Of a DNA stretch of 64,000 bases, positions 10,067 to 18,776 are shown piece by piece (position 1 is the first letter of the stretch; each line of letters starts with the position of its first letter). The translations under genes and the position numbers were made by a program. This DNA comes from Rhizobium sp. AC27/96. GTDB lineage: Bacteria > Pseudomonadota > Alphaproteobacteria > Rhizobiales > Rhizobiaceae. The stretch covers positions 89,382 through 153,381 of the forward strand of contig NZ_LXKN01000010.1 in the NCBI RefSeq assembly GCF_001692325.1, read 5' to 3'. Below the pieces are notes generated by a model that was given only the letters and a program-made list of their open reading frames with translations, was not told the origin of the DNA and did no database searches.

Positions 10067-11485
10067 ATGAATTGGGAGGAGTTCCGGCAGTGGTCGGAGA
10101 AGGCGGCAAATTGGGGTGCGGACTATCGCGCCTCGCTTCGCGACAGGCCGGTGCGACCAAGGACGGCCCCTGGCGAAATAGCGGCGCACATCGCGGATTC
10201 CCCACCGGAATCGGGCGAAGCCATGGAGGATATCTTCAAGGATTTTGAGGATATCCTCGTGCCCGGCATGACGCATTGGCAGCATCCGCGTTTCTTCGCC
10301 TATTTTCCTGCCAATGCCGCCCCGGTTTCCGTCGTCGCCGAATATCTGGTCAGCGCCATCGCCGCCCAATGCATGCTCTGGCAGACCTCGCCCTCCGCCA
10401 CCGAGCTGGAGACGAAGGTTGTCGATTGGCTGCGCCAGGCCCTCGGCCTTCCCGAGAGCTTCACCGGCGTCATCCAGGATTCCGCCTCGACCGCAACCCT
10501 TGCCGCTGTTCTGGTTATGCGCGAGAGGGCGCTGGACTGGCAGGGCAACAGCCGCGGTCTCGCGGTCAACAAGGCAGTGCGCATCTACTCCACCGATCAG
10601 GTCCACACCTCGATCGACCGCGCCATCTGGATCTCCGGCGTCGGCGCGGAGAACCTGGTGCGCATCCCCTCCGGCGGTCCCAACAAGGCCATGGATCCAC
10701 AGGCACTTGCCGCCGCCATAGAGCGTGATCGCGCTGCTGGACTGCTGCCGGCCGGCGTCGTCGCCTGCGTCGGCGGCACCAGCGTCGGTGCCTGTGACGA
10801 CATTGCCGCCGTCGTCGATGTCGCCCACGCAAACGGGCTCTACGTGCATGTCGATGCCGCCTGGGCGGGTTCGGCGATGATCTGCCCGGAATTCCGCGAA
10901 CTTTGGCAGGGTGTGGAACGCGCCGATTCCGTTGTCTTCAACCCGCATAAATGGCTCGGCGCGCAGTTCGATTGCTCCGTCCAGTTCGTGCGCGAGCCGG
11001 AAACGCTGGTGCGCACGCTGGCCATCCAGCCCGAATATCTGCGTACGCACGGTCATGACGGCATCATCAACTATTCCGAATGGTCCGTGCCGCTCGGCCG
11101 CCGCTTCCGGGCGCTGAAGCTCTGGTTCCTGCTGCGTTATCACGGGCTGGAAGGACTGCGGGCGATGATCCGCAACCATGTTACCTGGTCCCAGAATCTG
11201 GCTAAGCGCCTGGCGGCCGAACCCGATTTCGAGATCGTCACCGAGCCTTTCCTGTCGCTGTTTTCGTTCGATCACAAGGCACCCGCCGGCATCGATCAGG
11301 AAAGCCACACCCAGCGCGTCATCGCCGCGATCAACAATGATGGCCGCATCTATCTGACGCAGACCCGCGTTGCCGGTCGTCTGGTCATTCGCTTTCAGGC
11401 CGGACAGTTCGAGGCAACGGCCGCGGATATCGACACGGCGTTTGAGGTTATCGTCGAAATCGCCAGGTCATTACATCAATCCTAG
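10067..11485 (+). CDS. Group II PLP-dependent amino-acid decarboxylase (aromatic-L-amino-acid decarboxylase-like)
   Basis: A fold-type I PLP enzyme of 472 residues. The cofactor lysine is K295 in FNPHKWLGAQFDCS, preceded by the aspartate in YVHVDAAWAG that pairs with the pyridine nitrogen. The segment FFAYFPANAAP near residue 85 and LWQTSPSATELE near 108 are typical of the DOPA/tyrosine/tryptophan/phenylacetaldehyde-synthase branch. Members either decarboxylate aromatic amino acids or convert them to aldehydes, and the sequence alone does not tell which. It follows the glutathionyl-hydroquinone reductase by 65 bp on the same strand, with GAGGGAGGA just before the ATG at 10067. Substrate assignment is uncertain; family assignment is firm. 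Confidence 0.92.
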   Translation: MNWEEFRQWSEKAANWGADYRASLRDRPVRPRTAPGEIAAHIADSPPESGEAMEDIFKDFEDILVPGMTHWQHPRFFAYFPANAAPVSVVAEYLVSAIAAQCMLWQTSPSATELETKVVDWLRQALGLPESFTGVIQDSASTATLAAVLVMRERALDWQGNSRGLAVNKAVRIYSTDQVHTSIDRAIWISGVGAENLVRIPSGGPNKAMDPQALAAAIERDRAAGLLPAGVVACVGGTSVGACDDIAAVVDVAHANGLYVHVDAAWAGSAMICPEFRELWQGVERADSVVFNPHKWLGAQFDCSVQFVREPETLVRTLAIQPEYLRTHGHDGIINYSEWSVPLGRRFRALKLWFLLRYHGLEGLRAMIRNHVTWSQNLAKRLAAEPDFEIVTEPFLSLFSFDHKAPAGIDQESHTQRVIAAINNDGRIYLTQTRVAGRLVIRFQAGQFEATAADIDTAFEVIVEIARSLHQS

Positions 11486-11617
11486 AAACACTGTTGTTCC
11501 GGTGCCGCAAGCCAAGGCATGCTATGCTCTTCGAAATCGATTGGTGACACTGGTGAATAATTCGTTCATATATGGTGGAAACAATCTCATCTTTGGAAAT
11601 GCAGGGAAGGAAAATCC

Positions 11618-12460
11618 ATGAAATTGTTGCGTGTTGGCGAAGTCGGCAAGGAAAAGCCGGCGCTTCTGGATAGTGATGGCAAGATCCGCGATCTCTCGGC
11701 CCATGTCGCCGACATCGGTGGCGAGGCGATTTCGCCCGCAGGCCTTGCGAAGATCGCAGCGCTCGATCCGAAGAGCCTGCCGGAATTGGCGGAAGGCCGC
11801 CTCGGCGCCTGCGTTGCCGACACCGGCAAATTCATCTGCATCGGCCTGAACTTCTCCGACCACGCCGCCGAAACCGGCGCCACCGTGCCGCCGGAGCCGA
11901 TCATCTTCATGAAGGCGACCTCGGCCATCGTCGGCCCGAACGACAATGTGTTGATCCCGCGCGGTTCTGAAAAGACCGATTGGGAAGTCGAGCTCGGCGT
12001 TGTCATCGGCAAGACGGCGAAATACGTCAGCGAAGCCGACGCTCTCGATTATGTCGCCGGTTACTGCGTCTCCCACGACGTGTCCGAGCGCGCCTTCCAG
12101 ACCGAGCGTTCGGGCCAGTGGACCAAGGGCAAGTCCTGCGACACTTTCGGCCCGATCGGCCCCTGGCTCGTCACCAAGGACGAGGTTGCCGATCCGCAGA
12201 ACCTCGGCATGTGGCTGAAGGTCAACGGCAAGACGATGCAGAACGGTTCCACCAAGACTATGGTCTATGGCGTCGCCTTCCTCGTCTCCTACCTCAGCCA
12301 GTTCATGTCGCTGCATCCGGGCGACGTCATCTCCACCGGCACGCCTCCGGGCGTCGGCATGGGCATGAAGCCGCCGCAATATCTGAAGCCGGGCGATGTC
12401 GTCGAGCTTGGCATGGAAGGCCTCGGCTCCCAGCGCCAGACTTTCCAGGCCGATGCCTGA
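11618..12460 (+). CDS. Fumarylacetoacetate hydrolase (FAH) family protein
   Basis: A 280-residue member of the FAH superfamily, which acts on beta-dicarbonyl compounds with a divalent metal. The N-terminal 60 residues form the small cap domain. The catalytic part starts at FICIGLNFSDHAAE and contains the metal-binding acidic residues in DWEVELGVVIG (about 121-131), the DVSERAFQ motif, and the C-terminal GDVISTGTPPGVGMG. This subgroup is commonly named ureidoglycolate lyase or 2,4-diketo-3-deoxy-L-fuconate hydrolase without proof. A good ribosome binding site (AGGGAAGGA) precedes the ATG at 11618, and a terminator follows at 12505. No catabolic partner genes are adjacent, so the substrate is unknown. 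Confidence 0.9.
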   Translation: MKLLRVGEVGKEKPALLDSDGKIRDLSAHVADIGGEAISPAGLAKIAALDPKSLPELAEGRLGACVADTGKFICIGLNFSDHAAETGATVPPEPIIFMKATSAIVGPNDNVLIPRGSEKTDWEVELGVVIGKTAKYVSEADALDYVAGYCVSHDVSERAFQTERSGQWTKGKSCDTFGPIGPWLVTKDEVADPQNLGMWLKVNGKTMQNGSTKTMVYGVAFLVSYLSQFMSLHPGDVISTGTPPGVGMGMKPPQYLKPGDVVELGMEGLGSQRQTFQADA

Positions 12461-12504
12461 GGCCTCGGGCTCAGGAACTTTAACCTTTTGAGATCATTCT
12501 TGAT

Positions 12505-12534
12505 GCCGGAGAAGCGATTCTCCGGCGTTTTTTA
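12505..12534 (+). terminator. Terminator after the FAH-family gene
   Basis: Nine-base-pair stem GCCGGAGAA/TTCTCCGGC with loop GCGA, followed by GTTTTTTTA. Confidence 0.9.
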
Positions 12535-12668
12535 TAGGTAGAGCCATCAGTATTTATGTTGCTCTGCAGCAAAAACTGCTAGGCTGGATAGTAAGAGCTT
12601 AAAGAATGACTATCGCGCCGAGGAGCCGTGATCATTCCGCTGCGCAGCGCAACTGGAGGAGCGTTGCA

Positions 12669-12704
12669 ATGAAGGCAGCGATACGCGAGGCGCGTAGGTT
12701 TTGA
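12669..12704 (+). CDS. Possible 11-residue leader frame upstream of phaZ
   Basis: ATG at 12669 opens a frame of 11 codons with the product beginning MKAAIREARR, ended by TGA at 12702. A strong GGAGGAG ribosome binding site lies at 12655-12661 with 7-nt spacing, better than that of phaZ itself. It ends 53 nt before the phaZ start. A leader peptide is possible, but the frame is so short that chance cannot be excluded. Confidence 0.25.
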   Translation: MKAAIREARRF

Positions 12705-12757
12705 AAATCATGTGATTTGCGAGTACGCGTGCCCGCATTTCGAAAGGTAACGCCCCC

Positions 12758-14035
12758 ATGTTTTATCAGTTTTACGAACTCAATCATGCCGCTCTCGCAC
12801 CTTTTCGCGCTGCGGCCGACATGATGCGCCTGGCCTATGCCAACCCGCTTAATCCGCTGTCGCACACCATGCTCGGGCGCACGCTGACGGCAAGCCTCGA
12901 AGTGTTCGAGCGCACCACCAGGCGCTACGGCAAGCCGGAATTCGGCCTTCACGAGACGCAGATCGAGGGCAAGCCGGTCTCGGTGCACGAGAAGATCGTC
13001 TGGAAGAAGCCGTTCTGCAATCTCATCCGTTTCGAGCGCAGCCTGCCTGCCGGTCATACAGCCGATCCCCGCATCCTGATCGTTGCGCCGATGTCCGGCC
13101 ACTATGCAACGCTGCTGCGCGGCACCGTGGAAGCCCTTCTGCCGGGCGCCGATGTCTACATCACCGACTGGATCGATGCTCGCATGGTGCCGATGACCGA
13201 GGGCACCTTCGATCTGGAAGACTATATCGATTACGTCATCGAGATGCTGCACCATCTCGGTCCGGACACGCATGTCGTTGCCGTCTGCCAGCCGTCGGTG
13301 CCGGTTTTGGCCGCTGCCGCCGTGATGGAAGCAGCCGGCGATCCGCTGTCGCCCGCATCGATGACGCTGATGGGCGGTCCGATCGACACGCGCATCAATC
13401 CGACGGCGGTCAACCAGCTCGCCAAGGACAAGCCGCTGGAATGGTTTGCCGATAACGTCGTCATGAACGTGCCCTGGCCGCAGCCGGGCTTCCTGCGTCC
13501 GGTCTATCCCGGCTTCCTGCAGCTTTCCGGCTTCATGTCGATGAACCTTGACCGGCATATGATCGCGCAGAAGGATTTCTTCGTGCATCTCGTCAAGAAT
13601 GACGGCGAGCCGGCCGAGAAGCACCGCGATTTCTATGACGAATATCTGGCTGTCATGGATCTGACGGCGGAATTCTATCTGCAGACGGTTGATCAGGTAT
13701 TCATCAAGCACGCGCTGCCCAAGGGCGAGCTCATGCATCGCGGCCAGCTCGTTGATCCCTCCGCCATCCGTAACGTCGCGCTGCTGACCGTCGAAGGCGA
13801 GAACGACGATATTTCCGGCGTCGGCCAGACGCAGGCGGCGCAGACCATCTGCACCAATATCCCCGATCATATGCGCATGCACTATCTGCAGCCCGATGTC
13901 GGCCACTACGGCGTCTTCAACGGCTCGCGTTTCCGCCGCGAGATCGCGCCGCGCATCCTCGCCTTCGCCCGCGAGCATGCCCGCACCGGCCGTCCGGTCG
14001 TCAAACGGGTGATCAAGGGCGGTAAATCCGCCTGA
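12758..14035 (+). CDS. phaZ: Intracellular polyhydroxybutyrate depolymerase
   Basis: This alpha/beta-hydrolase degrades stored poly-3-hydroxybutyrate granules. The 425-residue protein has no signal peptide, and its nucleophile is a cysteine, C177, in the VCQPSVP box that replaces the usual serine lipase box; both features mark the intracellular type. Other conserved stretches are MSGHYATLLRGTV, DVYITDWIDARMVP and the C-terminal histidine region QPDVGHYGVFNGSRFRREIAP. Rhizobia accumulate PHB, so the role fits. It stands alone between a terminator and a 320-bp spacer. The start ATG at 12758 begins MFYQFYELNHAALAPFR, as in family members. Confidence 0.94.
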   Translation: MFYQFYELNHAALAPFRAAADMMRLAYANPLNPLSHTMLGRTLTASLEVFERTTRRYGKPEFGLHETQIEGKPVSVHEKIVWKKPFCNLIRFERSLPAGHTADPRILIVAPMSGHYATLLRGTVEALLPGADVYITDWIDARMVPMTEGTFDLEDYIDYVIEMLHHLGPDTHVVAVCQPSVPVLAAAAVMEAAGDPLSPASMTLMGGPIDTRINPTAVNQLAKDKPLEWFADNVVMNVPWPQPGFLRPVYPGFLQLSGFMSMNLDRHMIAQKDFFVHLVKNDGEPAEKHRDFYDEYLAVMDLTAEFYLQTVDQVFIKHALPKGELMHRGQLVDPSAIRNVALLTVEGENDDISGVGQTQAAQTICTNIPDHMRMHYLQPDVGHYGVFNGSRFRREIAPRILAFAREHARTGRPVVKRVIKGGKSA

Positions 14036-14356
14036 GGTCACGGAAAATCTAATAGATACAGCGACTTGGCGGCTCGACAACGCATCGAGCCGCTCCAGCA
14101 GCGCAAACTATTAGCTTTTGTTGAATTATCCGCGCGGATTCAAGCACTTGTCGGATTTCGCCTGAAGATGCCATTGAAGGCTCACGAAGAGGTTACCATC
14201 TCGATTCCAGCGGTACCGCAGATGATCGGGCCGTTTACCGCGCCGCGCGTCCTTTGAACGCGCTGAGATGCTGTAGAGATTTAAAAACCGCGCAGAACCC
14301 TTACCATCGATCGGTGTCGGTCGAGGGGGCGATGCGCCGTGCGAGGACACCTTACG
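14036..14356. other. Intergenic region after phaZ with a stem-loop
   Basis: This 321-bp stretch has no convincing gene. A perfect 9-bp hairpin GCGGCTCGA/TCGAGCCGC with a 7-nt loop lies at 14069-14093, 34 nt after the phaZ stop; no T-tract follows, so it is not a standard terminator. The remainder shows no clear repeat or RNA gene. Confidence 0.5.
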
Positions 14357-14797
14357 ATGAACCAATCTGCATTGCTTCGCCCGGATTGGACTCCGGCTAC
14401 CATTGCCCTCATGGTCCTTGGCTTCGTGGTCTTTTGGCCCCTCGGCTTTGCCATGCTCGCGTATATTCTCTTCGGGGAACGTCTGCGGGATTTCAAACGG
14501 GATGTGAATGAAAGGGCCGACGGCGTGTTTGCCGGCTGTGGCCGTCGTCGCGGCCGCAACCGTCACTCTTTCTCCACCGGCAACGTCGCCTTCGACGACT
14601 GGCGCAAGGCCGAACTTGAACGCCTTGAGGAGGAACGCCGCAAGCTCGACGAGATGCGCGCCGACTTCGACGGCTATGTCCGCGAGCTGCGCCGCGCCAA
14701 GGACCAGGATGAGTTCGACCGCTTCATGCGTGAGCGCAACAGCGTCAAGCGCAACGACAACAATGGCGGCCCGGCAACGGAATTCCAGACGCCGTGA
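14357..14797 (+). CDS. DUF2852 membrane protein
   Basis: A 146-residue protein with one N-terminal hydrophobic segment (about residues 11-31, TIALMVLGFVVFWPLGFAML) and a charged C-terminal half predicted to be helical or coiled coil (DDWRKAELERLEEERRKLDEMRADF). The family is confined mostly to Alphaproteobacteria and has no known function. A GTG at 14339 would add six residues; the ATG at 14357 is preferred because the product then begins MNQSALLRPDWTP, directly before the membrane segment. A terminator follows at 14825. Confidence 0.82.
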   Translation: MNQSALLRPDWTPATIALMVLGFVVFWPLGFAMLAYILFGERLRDFKRDVNERADGVFAGCGRRRGRNRHSFSTGNVAFDDWRKAELERLEEERRKLDEMRADFDGYVRELRRAKDQDEFDRFMRERNSVKRNDNNGGPATEFQTP

Positions 14798-14824
14798 CCT
14801 CTAGGCCTTCAATATAATTAATCG

Positions 14825-14855
14825 AAACCGGCATCATCAGGTGCCGGTTTTTCTT
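14825..14855 (+). terminator. Terminator after the DUF2852 gene
   Basis: Nine-base-pair stem AAACCGGCA/TGCCGGTTT with an 8-nt loop, running into TTTCTTT. Confidence 0.85.
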
Positions 14856-14892
14856 TGCCCGATATCATCCCGAATCGTATAAAACTGCTTCC

Positions 14893-15654
14893 ATGTTTCC
14901 GCTTCTATCCCGATCACGAAGATCTCCAGCCAAGCCGCCCGCGCCGGAAACGCGCACCTTGGACATTGCTGGCCGTCTGATGCCCTTGACCATTCGCCAG
15001 CATGAGCAGGCGACGCGGATCACGCTCAGGATCGAGCCCGGCGGCCGGGCGCTGAAGATGACCATTCCGCGCGGTCTTGCCGCCCGTGAGGTCAATGCCT
15101 TTCTCGACCGGCATCAGGGCTGGCTTCTGACCAAGCTGGCCAAATTCACCACGGATAGCGGCCTGCGCAGCGGCAGCGAAATCCTTCTGCGCGGCGTGCG
15201 CCACCGGATCGAGCATACCGGCACCGTGCGCGGCCTGACCGAAGTGGTGACCGTGGATGGCCTGCCGGTGTTGCGCGTCAGCGGCCTGCCCGAACATGCC
15301 GGCCGCCGCATCGCGACGTTCCTGAAGAAGGAAGCGCGCGCCGATCTGGAAAAGCTCGTGGCGGTGCACGCCGGAGCAATCCGCGCCACGGTCTCTTCCA
15401 TCACCATGAAGGATACCCGCAGCCGCTGGGGCTCCTGCTCGTCGCAGGGAAACCTCAGTTTCTCCTGGCGCATCGTCATGGCGCCGCCACTGGTGATCGA
15501 CTATCTCGCCGCCCATGAGGTCGCGCATTTGCGCGAAATGAACCACGGCCCGCGCTTCTGGGCGCTCTGCCGCAAGCTCTGCCCGGACATGGACGAAGCC
15601 AAGGCCTGGCTGAAGCGCCACGGCAGCCAGCTGCATGCGATCGATTTTGATTGA
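14893..15654 (+). CDS. YgjP-like (M48/SprT-type) zinc metallopeptidase
   Basis: A 253-residue protein of the DUF45/YgjP family. The zinc-binding motif HEVAH has H208, E209 and H212, with MNHGPRFWALCRKLCPD downstream that supplies the third ligand region. The RSRWGSCSS motif (near 175) just before it is diagnostic of this family. The N-terminal 80 residues contain the TIRQHEQATRITLRIEPGGRALKMTIP strands common to the group. There is no signal peptide, so it should act in the cytoplasm; substrates are unknown. It stands between the DUF2852 terminator and an intergenic repeat. Confidence 0.88.
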   Translation: MFPLLSRSRRSPAKPPAPETRTLDIAGRLMPLTIRQHEQATRITLRIEPGGRALKMTIPRGLAAREVNAFLDRHQGWLLTKLAKFTTDSGLRSGSEILLRGVRHRIEHTGTVRGLTEVVTVDGLPVLRVSGLPEHAGRRIATFLKKEARADLEKLVAVHAGAIRATVSSITMKDTRSRWGSCSSQGNLSFSWRIVMAPPLVIDYLAAHEVAHLREMNHGPRFWALCRKLCPDMDEAKAWLKRHGSQLHAIDFD

Positions 15655-15699
15655 GTGCATGTAGGCGCGCGCAAACCAGTAGCATATCGACGGATTGGC

Positions 15700-15838
15700 C
15701 CCTCATCCGTCCTCTCACAGTTTCGCTTCGCTCAATTGTTCGAGTCCACCTTCTCCCCGCACGCGGGGCGAAGGGGTTTGTCGTGACGGCCCCCTCTCCC
15801 CGTCAAAACGGGGAGAGGGCTGGGGCTAGGGGCACTTT
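15700..15838. repeat. Rhizobial palindromic intergenic repeat (two hairpins)
   Basis: Two adjoining hairpins lie between the metallopeptidase and trpF. The first is CCTTCTCCCCGC (15749) paired with GCGGGGCGAAGG (15763), with one mismatch. The second is a perfect 12-bp inverted repeat CCCTCTCCCCGT/ACGGGGAGAGGG with a 4-nt loop (15792-15819), followed by CTGGGGCTAGGGGCA. This type of sequence recurs in rhizobial spacers. No coding frame fits here. Confidence 0.75.
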
Positions 15839-15933
15839 CCATTTTATATGCAATGGCCTTGGAGCCGCGCAAAAATCCCGCCAACGTCGCCTTTAGGCTC
15901 GACTCTTTTGAAATTTCATGTCACTCCGCTGCC

Positions 15934-16602
15934 ATGAACCCCGATGTCAAAATTTGTGGCCTGAAGACGCCGGAAGCGGTGGATCGTGCGCTTGAGCGCG
16001 GTGCTACCCATATCGGCTTCATCTTCTTCGAGAAGAGCCCGCGCTATATTGAGCCCGATCTGGCCGGCCAGCTGGCCGAGCGCGCGCGCGGCAAGGCAAA
16101 GGTTGTGGCCGTCACGGTCAATCCCACCAATGACGATCTCGATGAGATCATGGCGCTGGTGCGGCCGGATCTATTGCAGCTCCATGGCAATGAAAGCCCG
16201 GAGCGTGTGCTGACCATCAAGGCGGTGCATAATGTCCCCGTCATGAAGGCCATGTCGGTGCGCGACGCGGATGATCTGAAGCGGGTGGAATCCTATATCG
16301 GCATTGCCGACCGCTTTCTGTTCGACGCCAAGCCGCCCGTCGGCTCGGAGTTGCCGGGTGGAAACGGTGTGTCCTTCGATTGGAGCTTGATGAGCTGGCT
16401 CGACGATCGGGTTGACTACATGCTGTCCGGCGGCGTCAACAAGGACAATGTCGCCCTGGCGCTCGCATCCACCAAGGCCACGGGCATCGATCTTTCCTCG
16501 GCCGTCGAAAGCGCGCCGGGTGTAAAGGATCTGGGCAAGATCGACCAGTTTTTCGACGCTTTTGCAGAAGCATGCCTGCCGGAACCGGCAGCAGGGAGTT
16601 AG
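15934..16602 (+). CDS. trpF: Phosphoribosylanthranilate isomerase
   Basis: TrpF isomerises N-(5'-phosphoribosyl)anthranilate to CdRP in tryptophan synthesis. The frame is open further upstream to 15853, but the ATG at 15934 gives the family N-terminus [12 protein letters not shown] with catalytic C8. The 222-residue protein then shows [19 protein letters not shown], the [12 protein letters not shown] strand-helix, FLFDAKPP with the general-acid aspartate, and the [14 protein letters not shown] phosphate-binding motif. No strong ribosome binding site is visible at this start. It leads the run trpF-trpB-trpA-accD-folC, with trpB 3 nt downstream of the trpF stop. Confidence 0.94.
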   Translation: MNPDVKICGLKTPEAVDRALERGATHIGFIFFEKSPRYIEPDLAGQLAERARGKAKVVAVTVNPTNDDLDEIMALVRPDLLQLHGNESPERVLTIKAVHNVPVMKAMSVRDADDLKRVESYIGIADRFLFDAKPPVGSELPGGNGVSFDWSLMSWLDDRVDYMLSGGVNKDNVALALASTKATGIDLSSAVESAPGVKDLGKIDQFFDAFAEACLPEPAAGS

Positions 16603-16605
16603 AGA

Positions 16606-17820
16606 GTGAACCAGACGCCAAAACCCAATTCCTTCCGCTCCGGCCCCGATCAGGACGGTCGTTTCGGCATTTACGGCGGTCGTTTCGTTGCCGAAACGTT
16701 GATGCCGCTGATCCTGGATCTGCAGGAGGAATGGGCAAAGGCGAAGGACGATCCGGCCTTCCAGGCGGAATTGAAGTCGCTCGGCACGCATTATATCGGC
16801 CGCCCGAGCCCGCTTTATTTCGCCGAGCGCCTGACGGCAGAGCTTGGCGGCGCCAAGATCTATTTCAAGCGCGAAGAGCTGAACCACACCGGTTCGCACA
16901 AGATAAACAATTGCATCGGCCAGATCCTGCTTGCCAAGCGCATGGGCAAGACCCGCATCATCGCCGAAACCGGCGCCGGCCAGCATGGCGTTGCTTCAGC
17001 AACGGTTGCCGCCCGCTTCGGCCTGCCCTGCGTCGTCTACATGGGCGCGACCGATGTCGAGCGTCAGGCGCCGAACGTCTTCCGCATGAAGCTGCTAGGC
17101 GCCGAAGTCATTCCGGTAACGGCCGGCAGCGGCACGCTGAAGGACGCCATGAATGAGGCTCTTCGTGACTGGGTTACCAATGTCGACGATACCTATTATC
17201 TGATCGGCACGGCTGCCGGCCCGCATCCCTATCCGGAAATGGTTCGCGATTTCCAGGCCGTCATCGGCACGGAAGCCCGCGCGCAGATGCTGGAAGCCGA
17301 AGGGCGCCTGCCGGATCTCGTCATCGCGGCTGTCGGCGGCGGTTCGAATGCGATCGGCATCTTCCATCCGTTCCTCGATGACGAAAGCGTCAAGATCGTC
17401 GGCGTCGAAGCCGGTGGCAAGGGCCTTGAGGGCGACGAGCACTGTGCCTCCATCACTGCCGGTTCGCCCGGCGTGCTGCACGGCAACCGCACCTATCTGC
17501 TGCAGGATGGCGACGGCCAGATCAAGGAAGGACATTCGATTTCGGCTGGCCTCGATTATCCCGGCATCGGCCCCGAGCATTCCTGGCTGAACGATATCGG
17601 CCGCGCCGAATATGTGCCGATCATGGACCATGAGGCGCTGGAAGCCTTCCAGACGCTGACGCGCCTCGAAGGCATCATTCCGGCGCTCGAGCCGAGCCAT
17701 GCGCTCGCCGAAGTGATCAAGCGCGCCCCGAAAATGGGCAAGGACGAGATCATCCTGATGAACCTCTCCGGCCGTGGTGACAAGGATATCTTCACCGTCG
17801 GCAAGATTCTGGGAATGTGA
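16606..17820 (+). CDS. trpB: Tryptophan synthase beta chain
   Basis: TrpB condenses indole with serine in a PLP-dependent reaction, receiving indole from TrpA through a tunnel. The 404-residue protein has the PLP lysine K99 ([15 protein letters not shown]), [10 protein letters not shown], and the phosphate-binding loop [11 protein letters not shown]. The N-terminal [22 protein letters not shown] is typical. The start is GTG at 16606, with GGGAG at 16594-16598 and 7-nt spacing, right after the trpF stop. The trpA start lies 10 nt after its stop. Confidence 0.97.
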   Translation: MNQTPKPNSFRSGPDQDGRFGIYGGRFVAETLMPLILDLQEEWAKAKDDPAFQAELKSLGTHYIGRPSPLYFAERLTAELGGAKIYFKREELNHTGSHKINNCIGQILLAKRMGKTRIIAETGAGQHGVASATVAARFGLPCVVYMGATDVERQAPNVFRMKLLGAEVIPVTAGSGTLKDAMNEALRDWVTNVDDTYYLIGTAAGPHPYPEMVRDFQAVIGTEARAQMLEAEGRLPDLVIAAVGGGSNAIGIFHPFLDDESVKIVGVEAGGKGLEGDEHCASITAGSPGVLHGNRTYLLQDGDGQIKEGHSISAGLDYPGIGPEHSWLNDIGRAEYVPIMDHEALEAFQTLTRLEGIIPALEPSHALAEVIKRAPKMGKDEIILMNLSGRGDKDIFTVGKILGM

Positions 17821-17830
17821 GTTAGACGCC

Positions 17831-18670
17831 ATGACCGCACGTATGGACAAACGCTTCGCCGCTCTGAAGGCTGAAGGCCGCCCGGCACTCGTCACCTATT
17901 TCATGGGTGGCGATCCCGACTACGACACTTCGCTCGGCATCATGAAGGCGCTGCCGGAAGCCGGCGCCGACGTGATCGAGCTCGGCATGCCCTTTTCCGA
18001 TCCCATGGCCGACGGCCCGGCGATCCAGCTTGCTGGCCAGCGTGCGCTGAAGGCCGGCCAGACGCTGAAAAAGACGCTGCAGCTCGCCACCGATTTCCGC
18101 AAGGTGGACGCCGATACGCCGATCGTTCTGATGGGCTATTACAATCCGATCTATATTTATGGCGTCGAGACGTTCCTCGATGACGCGCTTGCCGCTGGAA
18201 TCGACGGCCTGATCGTCGTCGACCTGCCGCCGGAAATGGATGACGAGCTCTGCATTCCCGCCATCAACAAGGGCATCAACTTCATCCGCCTGGCGACGCC
18301 GACCACGGATGAGAAGCGCCTGCCGGCGGTTCTGAAGAACACGTCCGGTTTCGTCTATTATGTCTCGATGAACGGCATCACCGGTTCGGCCCTGCCGGAC
18401 CCGTCGCTGGTGTCCGGCGCCGTAGAGCGCATCAAGCAGCACACGGATCTGCCGATCTGCGTCGGCTTCGGCGTCAAGACGGCCGAACATGCCAAGGTCA
18501 TCGGCGGCTCTGCGGACGGCGTCGTCGTCGGCACCGCCATCGTCAACCAGATCGCCACCAGCCTCACCAAGGATGGCAAGGCGAGCGCCGACACCATCCA
18601 GGCCGTCGCCACGCTCGTCCGCGGCCTGTCAACTGGAACGCGTTCCGCGCGCCTTGTTGCTGCCGAATAA
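17831..18670 (+). CDS. trpA: Tryptophan synthase alpha chain
   Basis: TrpA cleaves indole-3-glycerol phosphate to indole and glyceraldehyde-3-phosphate. The 279-residue product has the catalytic residues E50 ([12 protein letters not shown]) and D61 (PMADGPAIQ). It also has the phosphate-binding segments [10 protein letters not shown] and [12 protein letters not shown]. The open frame extends upstream into trpB, but the ATG at 17831 gives the usual [25 protein letters not shown] long hairpin follows directly after the stop, before accD. Confidence 0.97.
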   Translation: MTARMDKRFAALKAEGRPALVTYFMGGDPDYDTSLGIMKALPEAGADVIELGMPFSDPMADGPAIQLAGQRALKAGQTLKKTLQLATDFRKVDADTPIVLMGYYNPIYIYGVETFLDDALAAGIDGLIVVDLPPEMDDELCIPAINKGINFIRLATPTTDEKRLPAVLKNTSGFVYYVSMNGITGSALPDPSLVSGAVERIKQHTDLPICVGFGVKTAEHAKVIGGSADGVVVGTAIVNQIATSLTKDGKASADTIQAVATLVRGLSTGTRSARLVAAE

Positions 18671-18674
18671 TGTC

Positions 18675-18724
18675 CCCATATAGCCTCTCTTCAATCGTTG
18701 CGGATTGAAGAAAAGGCCTATGGG
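18675..18724 (+). other. Extended hairpin between trpA and accD
   Basis: CCCATA (18675) pairs with TATGGG (18719), GCCT with AGGC, and CTTCAATC with GATTGAAG around the loop GTTGCG, giving an interrupted stem of about 18 bp. No T-tract follows, so it is not a normal terminator. It could be an RNA-processing or stability element between the trp genes and accD-folC. Confidence 0.6.
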
Positions 18725-18776
18725 AATTAGGTGGTGACTACGATATCGATTGATATGGTCGATTAGGAGTTTCGAA

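Noticed and set aside
12632..14080. A 482-codon frame opposite phaZ.
   Set aside because: It covers phaZ, whose motifs are unmistakable; no ribosome binding site or family resemblance was seen.
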